DNA from: Marinifilum sp. D714
Lineage (GTDB): Bacteria; Bacteroidota; Bacteroidia; Bacteroidales; Marinifilaceae
Reading direction: 5' to 3'
NCBI RefSeq assembly: GCF_030851345.1
Contig: NZ_JALPNU010000003.1
Span: 124,001 to 188,000 of the forward strand
DNA: 64,000 bases
The notes under the pieces are model-generated. The model did not search any database, was not told the origin of the DNA, and saw only the letters and a list, made by a program, of their open reading frames with translations. A program made the position numbers and the translations under genes. Each line of letters starts with the position of its first letter. The stretch's first letter is position 1. Of this stretch, positions 8,701-17,923 are shown one piece after another.

Positions 8701-9042
8701 ACTGGTTGATTCGCCCAATTTAATGGTAACGAAAGATTTTCCCTTAATGTCTACCACTTGAGTTTCAAAACCCAAAAAGCTACATGAAATGGTATTTAAT
8801 TGTTTAGGAACTTCAAGGCTAAAATTTCCATCGAAATCTGTAATGGTTCCCAAGCTAATGTTTTCAATAATTCCCTTCATACCTGTTTCAGCTCCAATTG
8901 TTGCTTTGTCGATATAAACCGAAGCACCAATCAGAACGTCACCATCCTTCTCAGAAAGTACCTTTCCTTTAATCAGCTTCATCTCTTGGGCCCAAACAAA
9001 TGCGGGCAATAAGATCAAAAGCAAGGTTAGCATTCTTTTCAT
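5710..9042 (-). CDS. SusC/RagA-family TonB-linked outer-membrane protein
   Basis: This 1110-residue TonB-dependent channel imports the ligand captured by SusD. In order it shows a signal peptide (residues 1-18, ending VWAQ), a carboxypeptidase-D-regulatory-like domain (about 23-108) carrying an extra loop of about 20 residues (around IGAETGMKGI), and a plug domain (about 118-240). The plug has the SusC hallmarks LGEVIVTGYQ and PLWVLDGIP. A large beta-barrel ends in an aromatic-terminated strand (IGVNLTF). It is followed after 9 bp by susD. A terminator separates it from the protease gene upstream, so it probably has its own promoter in the 94-bp gap. Confidence 0.95.
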   Translation of the reverse strand: MKRMLTLLLILLPAFVWAQEMKLIKGKVLSEKDGDVLIGASVYIDKATIGAETGMKGIIENISLGTITDFDGNFSLEVPKQLNTISCSFLGFETQVVDIKGKSFVTIKLGESTSELGEVIVTGYQKIEKRKVTSAVVKVNADNIRQAGVANVDQMLSGQLAGVTSVVQSGAPGAPAKIRIRGTASLNGTQDPLWVLDGIPLEGNDVPDFNDKDNIDQLYNSSIAGLNPQDIKDITVLKDAAATAIYGARAANGVIVITSKKGKAGKMRVQLTSNTSFISKPDFDKLNLMNSSEKVDLELLMAGRTDLTYNASKGGVAQILNANNDWDNFQAGGIDAISAESLAAINQLRTIDPNLEDELYQNAVNQDHSLSISGGSEKATYYFSAGAHTEKGTTKGTSLNRYNVTLKTDFKLTDNLSFGVSMFANQRRNQSFLTEGSMLTNPSQYIRSSNPYLRLRDENGNYVYNQNEKGSWRIINLDYNILEEREGTSHVLKGNNLNSIFKVNWKIHPNLTYRSQFGYQVDKSNTTKEAEQETYFVRRTRYKSGYGSIVDNKYENYFLPEGGIIKNWDAESTYYNWKNILQYSKTYNELHEVDVMVGSEIRESKYTQIATSAYGWNSKNNTSKPVIYRDEADAKSFPLFTKTYRKNRYASFFGTASYTFNRKYTFFGSVRFDGSDLFGVDSKYRYLPLYALSASWNAKEESFFRDVNWLSALKFRSSYGLQGNIDKQSSPYIVGTPTTVTNLPGNSENGISVSGLPNDKLRWEKTSTYNVGFDLSVLRHAVRMSFDYYHRKGTDLIGSQAVPLENGFNSMSVNWAEMTNKGWELSISTRNIKTDNFEWNTNFNIAHNENKVLKEQQQINSTTPSREGYSANSVWVIKTAGLDENGYPQFEKDGKIVSADEYFALYDQMADYYPNYLAGSRFSNEELNDLLVNVGSRDPKYSGGIINTFKYKNIDLTVSANFNLGMNVMERPPYSMTQYDKSNNVSRVLLDVLRGDNKSLPNLMTKASADGQYWMQEQLYTNLRPDFYNSLDIWHKEVNYLRISSIRLGYTLSKNMLQDLGLSSVRLSFEARNPFVISNGFDGYFDPESFGNIYAQPQQKSYTIGVNLTF

Positions 9043-9087
9043 AAACTTTTGTTTTTTATTGGTTATTAATTAATGGTTATATTATAC

Positions 9088-9126
9088 GAAAAAACAGGTA
9101 AGGAGAAGGTAAATTCTCCCAACCTG
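9088..9126 (-). terminator. Terminator between the metalloprotease and susC
   Basis: On the minus strand a 13-bp stem with two mismatches (9114-9126 with 9095-9107) is followed by TTTTTT (9089-9094). It lies 10 bp past the protease stop. It suggests the protease and susCD are separate or only partly read-through units. Confidence 0.65.
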
Positions 9127-9136
9127 CACTAACTAA

Positions 9137-11839
9137 TTATAGATGTATATTAAGCGCTTCTTCAATTCGAAGAAGTAAATCTTGATAATGAAACTTGGTA
9201 GCTTCATCATAAATTGTTAATCTATTTCTAAGTAGATCTCGGATTCTCATCAGCTCTCCTCGTTTCACCGATACCACATCTGATACCCTGTTGCTCGTGG
9301 CATAGAAAATATTTCTGTCGGCATATTTACTTTCCATATCCTCTATTTCACTGCCCGAATCAAACATCTTCTTACTTTTCACTGCATAATCACAAAGCAT
9401 TGGCATGCGACTGTGATGCCCGCAACCACAATGATTGTGATGATCATGTAGTGATTTCTTGGTAGTCTTTACCATGGTTTTGTTGTGGGTAATGATCAGG
9501 TTATCCACAAAATTCTTCTGCATTTGACGAGTAAAGACATCTAACTTTTGTCGCTTAATGGTTTTGGCAAAAACACCATTGTGTAGATCTCTAATCATTT
9601 CAGTTACCGTGTAAGCTTTTCTACCATTCATCGCTTCGTTTTGCAACATTCTTTGCAAACGCTCATCTTTTAGGATTGAAAAGAAAAGCTGAGAATTTAA
9701 ATCTCTGAAAAGCGTTGTTGGAGCGTACTCAATGTTTCCGATAACTGATTCTCGAATTGGATATGTTTTTTTGTAGATCTCAGCATTGGTAATCCATTCT
9801 GGATTTTTCACTACTTCATCGATGATGTATTGAACGGCATCCTTTTGCTTGGCTTTTTCAACATGAGCATAAGCTGCTTTGTTTTCACCATAAACAGGCT
9901 GATCCAAATAGATACCACCAATGTTTGCAATTACATGATTGGCGTAGGTAAACCATTGCCCGATAACTCCCATCATCATCTTCCCAGCCTTCTCGTAGCT
10001 TACACCTTCTTCATAGGTCCATTTTTCTACTTCAGGAACAATTCGCTTCAAATTTTTCAATCCATAACGACTTGCTTTCATTGAGTTGTCACCCAAGTCT
10101 TCACTTTGTGCCGAAGGGTCAATAGTATTCTTTCCACTTTGCTGAGGTCCGTAATGGTACAAAGGATCATTTTCATGTTTGCGGATCATATTGCCCAATA
10201 CTTGCAACTCATCCCAAGGTGTATTCTTATCGATCCAACGGTATGCCCATGCAATGGCATATTTATCGTACACCCCAATTTGTGGAGTGATATTTTTTAC
10301 GCCATCTTTAGGCTGAGCCACGTAATTGAAACGTGCATAATCCATGATCGATGGTGCGGTTCCTCCCATTCTTTGGGTAAAAGACTTCGATCTTAATGAA
10401 TCCACCGGGAAAGCATAGGATGCTCCCATATTGTGCATCAATCCAAGTGTGTGACCAATTTCGTGAGAAGAAACAAAACGAATGGCATGAGCCATGTGTT
10501 CATCTGTAAATTTGTTATCTCTTGCTTTGGGATCAATGCTTCCAGTCTGAATTCTAATCCATGAATGAAGAGCGGTCATTACATTGTGCCACCAAATTAC
10601 ATCCGCTTCAATAATTTCACCCGAACGTGGATCCACAACAGATGGTCCCATGGCATTCGCCTGGCTTGATGCTGCATAGGTAATCATTGAGAAACGAACA
10701 TCATCACCATCAAAATCAGGATCATCTACAGGTGCATCCTTTGCGATAATGGCATTCTTGAAACCCGCTTGTTCGAAAGCTGCTTGCCAATCTGTAATTC
10801 CATCTTTAATGGCTTGTCTCCATTGTGGTGGAGTTGATGGATCGATATAGTATACAATTTGCTTTTTAGGTTCTACCAATTCACCAGCCAAATACTTTTC
10901 AACATCCTCTTTTTTAGGCTCCAGTCTCCAACGGTTCACAAATTCACGATTCTCTACAGCTTGCTGATCATCCTTATAATAGAAATGCTTGGTAGTAAAG
11001 TAACCGATTCTTCTGTCTGCAAAACGAGGCTTCATTGGTTCTGCAGCCAAGAGTACAATATTAGAAGTCACCTCTATCGAAACAGTAATCCCTTCCGCCT
11101 TAGTGGTCAAAAGTGATTTCATGATCACATTTTCAGGAAAACTTTTGGCTGCATTAATCTTAGACAATGACTTAATGGCACTACCAGGCATTCCCAAAAC
11201 TCCAAATAAATCATTCAAACTCTTTTCCGATCCATCAAATACTTTGTTTACTTTAAAAACATAGGATGTAGAATCTTTTCCGATGCAAGCCAAATCGAAA
11301 GCTTCTCTGATTGAAGGAATGTAATTGTCTTTTACCGATTGAGTAATTGCATCCCCTTCTTTTCCTTCGTAATATGGATGGTAAGTTTTTACCCAAATTT
11401 TCTCTTCCAGAGTATCCGCTTCAAAACGAATTAAAAGGTTTTGGTAGTTGATCCCTTTGTTCAAACCCAATTCGTTCACCTGAGAAGGAACCTTTGAAAT
11501 CTTGTTCACCAAAAGGAAATCACGTCCTATTAAAGAATCTGCAATTTCGAAATAGTAATCCTTCTTTACACGGTGGATGTTAATGACACCCTTTTTTGTG
11601 TCGGCATCCGAAGTGATTACTTCTTCAAAAGCTTTTAAATCAGATTTAGATTTACTGCTTGTGGTTGAATCTACTTTTGTTTCTTTTTTCTTCTTTTTCC
11701 AAAAATTAAAGATTCCTTCTTCAGGAGAAGTCGAATGGATTTCTGATGCTAAAGAATTAGCATGCATACCCCCCAGAATGCAAGCCATTATCATCAGCTT
11801 CCCAATCGACTTAGTAGGTGTAATTGTATTTAAATTCAT
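9137..11839 (-). CDS. Exported zinc metalloprotease of the metzincin type (DUF5117/DUF4953-like)
   Basis: The 900-residue protein has an N-terminal hydrophobic export signal (about residues 13-32). The catalytic zinc motif HEIGHTLGLMH lies at 459-469. It fits HExxHxxGxxH, with H459, H463 and H469 as ligands and E460 as base, and is followed by a Met-turn (SIMDYARF, about 40 residues later). N-terminal regions match the large Bacteroidota zinc-dependent metalloprotease family carrying DUF5117/DUF5118 segments. An unusual His/Cys-rich stretch (HDHHNHCGCGHH, near residues 797-809) could bind metal. It lies upstream of susCD in the same direction, which fits extracellular or periplasmic peptide processing linked to SusCD uptake. 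Confidence 0.88.
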   Translation of the reverse strand: MNLNTITPTKSIGKLMIMACILGGMHANSLASEIHSTSPEEGIFNFWKKKKKETKVDSTTSSKSKSDLKAFEEVITSDADTKKGVINIHRVKKDYYFEIADSLIGRDFLLVNKISKVPSQVNELGLNKGINYQNLLIRFEADTLEEKIWVKTYHPYYEGKEGDAITQSVKDNYIPSIREAFDLACIGKDSTSYVFKVNKVFDGSEKSLNDLFGVLGMPGSAIKSLSKINAAKSFPENVIMKSLLTTKAEGITVSIEVTSNIVLLAAEPMKPRFADRRIGYFTTKHFYYKDDQQAVENREFVNRWRLEPKKEDVEKYLAGELVEPKKQIVYYIDPSTPPQWRQAIKDGITDWQAAFEQAGFKNAIIAKDAPVDDPDFDGDDVRFSMITYAASSQANAMGPSVVDPRSGEIIEADVIWWHNVMTALHSWIRIQTGSIDPKARDNKFTDEHMAHAIRFVSSHEIGHTLGLMHNMGASYAFPVDSLRSKSFTQRMGGTAPSIMDYARFNYVAQPKDGVKNITPQIGVYDKYAIAWAYRWIDKNTPWDELQVLGNMIRKHENDPLYHYGPQQSGKNTIDPSAQSEDLGDNSMKASRYGLKNLKRIVPEVEKWTYEEGVSYEKAGKMMMGVIGQWFTYANHVIANIGGIYLDQPVYGENKAAYAHVEKAKQKDAVQYIIDEVVKNPEWITNAEIYKKTYPIRESVIGNIEYAPTTLFRDLNSQLFFSILKDERLQRMLQNEAMNGRKAYTVTEMIRDLHNGVFAKTIKRQKLDVFTRQMQKNFVDNLIITHNKTMVKTTKKSLHDHHNHCGCGHHSRMPMLCDYAVKSKKMFDSGSEIEDMESKYADRNIFYATSNRVSDVVSVKRGELMRIRDLLRNRLTIYDEATKFHYQDLLLRIEEALNIHL

Positions 11840-12057
11840 TTATAATGATTTGTTTCAAAGAGATCAATTAATAATCTCCTCATATTTGTTGTTTTGCATT
11901 CATTATTGCTACTGCTATGGCAGCTCAAAGCAAGAATTGGGAACAAAAGTGAATTATTTCAAACTCACAAGGAAAAAGAAAGGAGTGAATCCGAAATATT
12001 GGGGAGTGAAAGACAAAAAAAATGGTATGAATGGATTGCAGGCAATAGAGAGCTTTG

Positions 12058-13980
12058 CTAAAACAGAGGCAAGATTGCAATAAAATGTTCCTTCTCAATG
12101 CCGTAATACGGCTTTCTATCGCCAAGGAAAGAGTATAAAGCATCAAGATTTTTCAATCCTGTTCCCGGAGAATGATTTAAATCGGTACGTGGTTGATAAG
12201 GATTCTCAACCAAAAGACAATTGTCATCAGTAATCTTTATTCGAATGGTAAGTGGCTTATCGCTGGTAATAACATTGTGTTTAATGGCATTTTCAACCAA
12301 TGATTGAATACTTACAGATGGCAGTTTATATTGCATTGCATCCTCAGGAATATCATAGTTCAGAATTAAATTTTCTCCAAAACGTATTCTTTGTAAAAAG
12401 ACGTATTGCTTTATAAAATCCATTTCCTGTTTCAGTTGAATCAAATTACTGTTGTTACTGTCGAGCAGATATCGGTATACCTTTGACAAATTCACAATGA
12501 ACTTACGAGCCAATTTAGGCTCCCCATCTACAAGGGCATACAGTGAGTTTAAGGAATTGAATAGGAAATGGGGATTAATTTGATTTTTGATATTCTTTAA
12601 CTGAGCCTTAACCTTCTCCTCTTCTTCCTCCTGTGCTTTTTTTCTCAATTGTAAAGTTTCACTGATATCCAGTTTAAAACTTGCCACGCCGACAACCTTA
12701 CCTTCTGCATCGGATATGGCATTGAATATCTGCTGGTAATCTATTCCATTACGCTGATATTCTACCAAGAAATGCTCTCCTCCCAATGCTCTATCCAAGT
12801 ACTTTTTCATTTCGATGCGAAAATCTCCATAGTACGCATCTAAAATATTCTTCCCCTCTTTTATTAGTTCGTTTTCAAATTTAAGAACCTCCTCTTTATG
12901 CACCGAATTAAAACTTGTATACCTGTAATCTCTTCCCACCGAAAAAATCATAATTTGATCGGTACTCTCCATAATGGAAGATAATTTACTTACCTCGTTC
13001 ATGTGTCTTCTTTCTGCTCTTCTCCTTTTGGTTGATTCATAAAGCCAACGACGCTGAGAAAAATAAAGAAAAACCATCAACAAAAGAGCCAGGACCAATC
13101 CAATTAATATGGTTGAATTTCTTGTGGCTTGCACCGATTCTTTTACGTTGAAAAGTGGCACACTTACCGTAATGAGCCAATTGGTATTGGTTTCGCCAAT
13201 ATTAACAGGCTGATATACCCTAATAACAGGTACTTGAAGGAATTGGGAATGAACTTCGTTGTGCATTTTTTTACCACTTGCCAACACCTCTCGTATGCCA
13301 TCTGCATCATTCAAATAATCAATACTTTTGCCAATAAAACTTTCCTCGGGATGTGATATACAGAATCCTTGTTCGGAAATAATACTTACATAGGCTCTTC
13401 CCAAATCTTCATTATCGTAAAAATGTTGCTGAAATCGATACAGATCCAAATCGGCACCCAACACTCCAATAATACGATTCCTACGTTCAACCGCAACCAA
13501 AATAGAACTTATTAAACGATCATCGGATCCCTGATAAGGGACAGATATGTTCTCAATTTTACTTTGTAGAAATTGAATCGACAATTGGGCATGTATTTGA
13601 TTCAAATCAGATTGGTAAAAAGAAGTATCTATCTGATCATTTTTTCTATTCAAAGAATCAATAGGAATGTACCAAACTGCATTAATTTCATTTCTCAACT
13701 TCAGTTTGGTGATTAGCGCATTATTAATTAGTGCGGATTCCTCCGTGTTCATATCGATAGTCTCTTCTATCGATTCGGCCAGCATTTTTGTACGCAAAAT
13801 GCTTTCATCCAGCTCTCTTTTTACAATCAAAAAACTATTTTGTGCTTTCGATAAAGCCAGATCCACGCTCATTTTACGGGCAGTAATGGTCATTTTATCC
13901 CCAATCAAATATGCTACCACTCCAAATGCCAAAATGATAACTGCTCCTATAAAGATGATGGATTTGTTACGAAAATTCAT
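12058..13980 (-). CDS. LytS-type sensor histidine kinase with dCache-like sensor and PAS domain
   Basis: This 640-residue membrane kinase has TM1 at about 7-26 and a periplasmic sensor of about 260 residues with a dCache-like layout (GVLGADLDLYRF, then AYVSIISEQGFCISHPEESFIG). TM2 lies at about 287-307 (a run of small hydrophobics ending VFLYF), a PAS domain at about 325-440, and a His_kinase domain with the phospho-acceptor H471 in NPHFLFNSLN. The C-terminal HATPase domain has NAIKHN and GTGLKNL. Such kinases pair with LytTR regulators. The closest one is at 3201-3971, with SusD, SusC and the protease between them. An extracellular small-molecule ligand is likely (family knowledge), but it is unknown. 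Confidence 0.9.
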   Translation of the reverse strand: MNFRNKSIIFIGAVIILAFGVVAYLIGDKMTITARKMSVDLALSKAQNSFLIVKRELDESILRTKMLAESIEETIDMNTEESALINNALITKLKLRNEINAVWYIPIDSLNRKNDQIDTSFYQSDLNQIHAQLSIQFLQSKIENISVPYQGSDDRLISSILVAVERRNRIIGVLGADLDLYRFQQHFYDNEDLGRAYVSIISEQGFCISHPEESFIGKSIDYLNDADGIREVLASGKKMHNEVHSQFLQVPVIRVYQPVNIGETNTNWLITVSVPLFNVKESVQATRNSTILIGLVLALLLMVFLYFSQRRWLYESTKRRRAERRHMNEVSKLSSIMESTDQIMIFSVGRDYRYTSFNSVHKEEVLKFENELIKEGKNILDAYYGDFRIEMKKYLDRALGGEHFLVEYQRNGIDYQQIFNAISDAEGKVVGVASFKLDISETLQLRKKAQEEEEEKVKAQLKNIKNQINPHFLFNSLNSLYALVDGEPKLARKFIVNLSKVYRYLLDSNNSNLIQLKQEMDFIKQYVFLQRIRFGENLILNYDIPEDAMQYKLPSVSIQSLVENAIKHNVITSDKPLTIRIKITDDNCLLVENPYQPRTDLNHSPGTGLKNLDALYSFLGDRKPYYGIEKEHFIAILPLF

Positions 13981-14327
13981 TAATTACAGATTTTTTATGC
14001 ACAAAACTTACTAACAAACAAACATTTACAAATATGAAATTCTACCATTTCAAAAAATAGAGTACAAAAGTAATATTTAGAATGAATTAGAAATAAGTTT
14101 TGATAAATTTTATAAATAAGAACATTAAAAGGCTTCAAAATTAGACAGCTAACATGTGATCATATCAGAATAAACAATTCACCCTCAACCAAACTGACAA
14201 TTAATATATTGCTGAAAGATGTTGATTAACAAAAACTTATTATGCGATAAATATTTTTCGAATTTAAACCTGTTAATTAACATACAACAAAAGCGATTCC
14301 CATCATTTTATAATCAATAAAAAAGAA
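13981..14327. other. AT-rich intergenic region with no recognised feature
   Basis: This is the divergent gap between the sensor kinase and the B12 riboswitch. No open frame, palindrome or repeat stands out. It must hold the kinase promoter on the minus strand, but no TAnnTTTG box was found. Confidence 0.5.
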
Positions 14328-14335
14328 TACATTTG
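14328..14335 (+). promoter_or_regulatory. Putative -7 box of the B12 riboswitch transcript
   Basis: TACATTTG matches TAnnTTTG. It lies 6-7 bases before the first base of the riboswitch (about 14342), which is where a transcription start would be expected. Confidence 0.6.
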
Positions 14336-14341
14336 CAAAGC

Positions 14342-14537
14342 TTTTGGTGCTCTATTTGCATTCAGCAAGTGGAGTTAAAAGGGAATCCGGTGTAAATCCG
14401 GAACAGTACCCGCTACTGTAAATCTCGTTAATATCCATAGATATTAATTCGTTCTCAACAGTCAAAATCCACTGTCCTATAGGGATGGGAAGGAGTTGAG
14501 AATCGGGAAAGTCAGGAAACCTGCCAGGAGATATTGT
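14342..14537 (+). ncRNA. Cobalamin (B12) riboswitch
   Basis: The leader carries the conserved cobalamin aptamer blocks in order: TTGGTGCTC at the 5' side of P1 (about 14344), GGGAATCCGGTG (14381-14392), TACCCGCTACTGT (about 14407-14419), a variable stem, and the B12 box with AAGTCAGGAAACCTGCC (14509-14525), then the closing P1 strand. It is followed by a leader of about 100 bases to the receptor ATG. In the family, bound adenosyl- or other cobalamin represses the downstream gene, here an outer-membrane receptor and probably the CbiK-like lipoprotein after it. Confidence 0.93.
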
Positions 14538-14638
14538 TTAATTATTGCTTCCGGGAAAAGAAGTTAATGATGATTTGAGTATATTTTCTGATTTCATTTA
14601 CCTCACATATTCCAGGAATGCATTAGTATATTTTTACT

Positions 14639-16894
14639 ATGCATAAGATTTTTTGTATGTTGTTAATGCAGGCAGTATGTTTCTCTGCATTCTCACAAAA
14701 TTTTAGCCTTAGTGGCAAGGTGTACAACAAAAACACCAGAGAGGGAATTGATTTTGCTTACGTCTACCTAGATAGTTTAAATACGGCAAGTACCCAAGAT
14801 GGTGGGCAGTACGCATTAACCAATATAGCCAAAGGCAAATACAGTCTTTGCGTTTCGGTTCTTGGCTACGAGAAGTTCTGCCAGGAAATTGATGTAAACA
14901 CTTCCAAAAATTTCAATATTGGACTGCAACCAAAATCTTTTACCATTTCTCCTATCGTTGTTACAGGTACAGGTACACATTATAAGATTGATAATGTACC
15001 AGTTCAAACAGAAATCATTACCAAAGAGGACATTGCTGACATATCGGGCCGAAATGTAGAAGAAATCATTTCGGGTATCTCCTCTTCTATTGACTACACT
15101 ACCAGTTCGATGGGTTCCAATATCAAAATTAATGGTTTGGGCAAAGACTATGTATTGATCCTTTTGAATGGCAAAAGATTAACTGGAGGTGTAGGCGGAT
15201 ATGCTGATTTAAACAGAATTAACTCAGCAGACATTGAGCAAATAGAAGTAGTAAAAGGTGCTTCCTCTACCCTATACGGATCCGATGCCATAGCCGGAGT
15301 AATCAATATCATCACCAAAAAAGTAAAAGGGAAACGATCTGCAAGCAGTAGTTCCCGCCTGGGTGCTTACGGAGATTTCAAACAGCTGAACTCTTTCACT
15401 TTTAGTGAAGGGAAACTATCTGGCAAAACTACTTTTAACTACAAGCAAAAAGCTGGATACCAGTTAAATTCCATGAAGTTTAATAACAAATGGGATTCCA
15501 ATCACGATTTGCCATTTTTGGTTCATACCTACTATAAACCTGCAAATAAAAGTAAAGCTTATACCATTAGCCAGTTTTTAGAGTATGAGGTAAACCAGAA
15601 GTTAAGTTTGAATATGGATTTGTCGTGGTACGAAAAAACACTGTACCTCCCATTCAGAGCGCAAATGCATAACTACTACTACAACAACAGGGCTGTTTCG
15701 CTAGGAGGCAAATACAAATTGAAAAATAAAAATTTCCTAAGCTTTAATTTTGATGTAAACAACTACTTGTACTACAAGGAATATCCTTACAAATACAACG
15801 AAACCTACATTACAAGTACCGATGTAATCAAGAAGACCTATTATCCGGGTGATCGATTTAAAAACTCAGATGTGGTAAATGTAATTTCGCAGGTAAAAGG
15901 GGTTTTTAACATCAACCACAAGAACAAACTAAGCTTTGGAACTGTGCTTAGAGGCGAATACCTAGAAGCGGAATACAGGTTAACCACACCTAAAGTTAAT
16001 GCCTACACTTACTCCTTGTATGTTCAGGATGAAATGAAGCTAAGTAAAAAATTAGATTTGGTTGCTGGTCTTAGAACCTTGTATCATGATAAAACCGGAA
16101 TTTCGGTAACGCCAAAACTAAGCATGATGTACAAAGAATCTAAATTCACCCATAGATTTACCTACTCTAATGGCTTTAAAAGTCCTACTTTAAAAGAATT
16201 ATACTATTACTACGAAAGCAACCGCATGGGCATGTATCGCCTATATCTTGGCAATGAAGACTTGAAAGCTCAGAAATCACATTACTTTTCATTATCAAGT
16301 GAATTTAAGGCCAACAAGTTTAAAACGGGCCTAAATATTTACCTGAACAGAATCTACGACAAAATTGATTATAAAATTATTCCTACAACATACGACCATG
16401 CACGAAGAGGAATTGAGGAAACAAAAAAGCGTTACAATATAGACGATGCAAGAACCATTGGTGCTGATTGGCACTTTAGTTTCCCTATATTTTCTCAATT
16501 GCGATTCAACGGAAGTTACAGCTACGTAAGTGCAAAAAACCTAACACAGGATATCAGATTAAATGGCATATCAGAACACAGTGCAACCTGGAAATTATCC
16601 TGGACAGAAAGATGGAACAAGAAGAAACTAAATATTAGTCTATCTGGCGTTTACAAATCAGATCGTTTCTATTTGGAAGAAGATTTGGAGAGAAGTTATG
16701 CAGATGCTTACCAAGTTTGGAAACTCTCTTCGAACCTAAGCATTAACAAATGGGAAAACTACAAAATTCGAATCACTGCAGGAATCGACAACCTGTTCGA
16801 TTATGTAGATGACAGACCATATGGTTCACATTACGGAACCTTAAATCCGGGAAGAACAATCTTTGTAGGGTTGAATGTAAACTTTAGCAAATAA
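14639..16894 (+). CDS. TonB-dependent receptor, BtuB-like, under B12 riboswitch control
   Basis: This is a 751-residue outer-membrane importer. The signal peptide (1-19, ending FSAFSQ) is followed by a carboxypeptidase-regulatory-like domain (about 22-100) and a plug domain (about 105-225) with VVTGTGTHYKI, VLILLNGKRL and EVVKGASSTLYGSDAIAGVINIIT-like plug signatures. The 22-stranded barrel ends GLNVNFSK. The cobalamin riboswitch directly upstream argues that the substrate is a corrinoid. The domain order is the usual Bacteroidota BtuB form, longer than the E. coli protein because of the extra N-terminal domain. A CbiK-like lipoprotein follows after 58 bp. A small AAATCCC/GGGATTT hairpin (16899-16916) between them may stabilise or attenuate the transcript. 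Confidence 0.9.
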   Translation: MHKIFCMLLMQAVCFSAFSQNFSLSGKVYNKNTREGIDFAYVYLDSLNTASTQDGGQYALTNIAKGKYSLCVSVLGYEKFCQEIDVNTSKNFNIGLQPKSFTISPIVVTGTGTHYKIDNVPVQTEIITKEDIADISGRNVEEIISGISSSIDYTTSSMGSNIKINGLGKDYVLILLNGKRLTGGVGGYADLNRINSADIEQIEVVKGASSTLYGSDAIAGVINIITKKVKGKRSASSSSRLGAYGDFKQLNSFTFSEGKLSGKTTFNYKQKAGYQLNSMKFNNKWDSNHDLPFLVHTYYKPANKSKAYTISQFLEYEVNQKLSLNMDLSWYEKTLYLPFRAQMHNYYYNNRAVSLGGKYKLKNKNFLSFNFDVNNYLYYKEYPYKYNETYITSTDVIKKTYYPGDRFKNSDVVNVISQVKGVFNINHKNKLSFGTVLRGEYLEAEYRLTTPKVNAYTYSLYVQDEMKLSKKLDLVAGLRTLYHDKTGISVTPKLSMMYKESKFTHRFTYSNGFKSPTLKELYYYYESNRMGMYRLYLGNEDLKAQKSHYFSLSSEFKANKFKTGLNIYLNRIYDKIDYKIIPTTYDHARRGIEETKKRYNIDDARTIGADWHFSFPIFSQLRFNGSYSYVSAKNLTQDIRLNGISEHSATWKLSWTERWNKKKLNISLSGVYKSDRFYLEEDLERSYADAYQVWKLSSNLSINKWENYKIRITAGIDNLFDYVDDRPYGSHYGTLNPGRTIFVGLNVNFSK

Positions 16895-16952
16895 GCTAAA
16901 ATCCCTTTGGGGATTTATTAATAAAATCAAATTAACAAAAACACAAGACAAA

Positions 16953-17891
16953 ATGAATTTAATCAAAAGATCAGCTATCGCTTTGTGCGCATTAGCAATG
17001 GTATTCACTGGTTGTAGTGATGACGACAATGACGACAAGAACACTTTAGGTGACAAAGAAGGTATCCTATTGGTAACTTTTGGATCTTCATTCCCAGATC
17101 CACAAGAGACATTCAAGAACATCGATAATGCTGCAAAAAAACGATTTGCCGGTGAAACCATTAAATGGGGTTACACCTCCGATATCATTATCAACAAATT
17201 GCGTCAGGGAAATGGAGAAGGTTCTTTAAAAGGACAAATTATCGACAATGACACGCCTCAGGAAGCTTTGGAAATCATGGTAAAGGATGGCTTTTCTAAA
17301 TTCGAAGTACAATCTTTACATGTTATTCCTGGTGAAGAATTTGACGAGATGAAAGAAGCAATTGTAGTATTTAAAGCTAAATATGAAGGAGTCGAAGTAA
17401 AAATTGGTCGTCCTTTATTGGATAGTGATGCCGATATTAAAGCTGTTGCTGAAATTATGGCTGCTAAATTTGCTACTGAAATTACTGAAGGTCCAGTATT
17501 GTTAATGGGACACGGTACTCCACATGCAGCGGATGCTCAGTATTTAAAACTTCAAAATGAGCTTCAAAAAATCAATGCTAACTTCTTTGTGGGTACTGTT
17601 GAAGGTATAGGTTTTGATGCTGGAAAAACTTCAATTGGTGGTATTCTAACTGAATTGGATAAACTTTCTCCAAAAACGACCAAAGTTACCATTACGCCAT
17701 TAATGTCTATTGCTGGTGATCATGCAAATAACGATATGAATGGTAACACTGGTGAAACTGATCCTGCAGAACAATCTTGGAAAGAAAGATTAGAAGGAAA
17801 AGGTTACACTGTTAATACTGTAATGAAAGGTTTAGGCGATTACAACGAGATTAACAAAATCTGGATGGACCACCTTGAAGATGCTGAATAA
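16953..17891 (+). CDS. Exported CbiK-like cobaltochelatase lipoprotein
   Basis: The 312-residue product matches the CbiK family (anaerobic sirohydrochlorin cobaltochelatase). The catalytic residues known from Salmonella CbiK are all present: H187 in LLMGHGT, E217 in GTVEGIG and H257 in SIAGDHANNDM. Other family landmarks are LVTFGSSF (about 40-47) and H123 in SLHVIPGEE. Unlike biosynthetic CbiK it starts with a lipoprotein signal (lipobox VFTGC, lipidated Cys21) and an acidic DDDNDDK linker, so it is exported and membrane-anchored. Its place behind a B12-riboswitch-controlled receptor suggests a role in corrinoid or metal handling outside the cytoplasm, for example binding, or insertion or removal of cobalt during uptake. 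That role is inference. Periplasmic CbiK proteins are known from sulfate reducers. Confidence 0.85.
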   Translation: MNLIKRSAIALCALAMVFTGCSDDDNDDKNTLGDKEGILLVTFGSSFPDPQETFKNIDNAAKKRFAGETIKWGYTSDIIINKLRQGNGEGSLKGQIIDNDTPQEALEIMVKDGFSKFEVQSLHVIPGEEFDEMKEAIVVFKAKYEGVEVKIGRPLLDSDADIKAVAEIMAAKFATEITEGPVLLMGHGTPHAADAQYLKLQNELQKINANFFVGTVEGIGFDAGKTSIGGILTELDKLSPKTTKVTITPLMSIAGDHANNDMNGNTGETDPAEQSWKERLEGKGYTVNTVMKGLGDYNEINKIWMDHLEDAE

Positions 17892-17923
17892 ACTACTGCC
17901 AACATCATATTTTATTTAAAATC

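Noticed and set aside
9830-11116. Several plus-strand frames of 80-100 codons inside the protease gene
   Set aside because: They are antisense shadows of a well-supported 900-residue protein with catalytic motifs.
11577-12083. Plus-strand open frame of 168 codons over the protease start and its upstream gap
   Set aside because: Most of it is the antisense of the metalloprotease signal region. It has low-complexity F/S/K runs and no recognisable domain.
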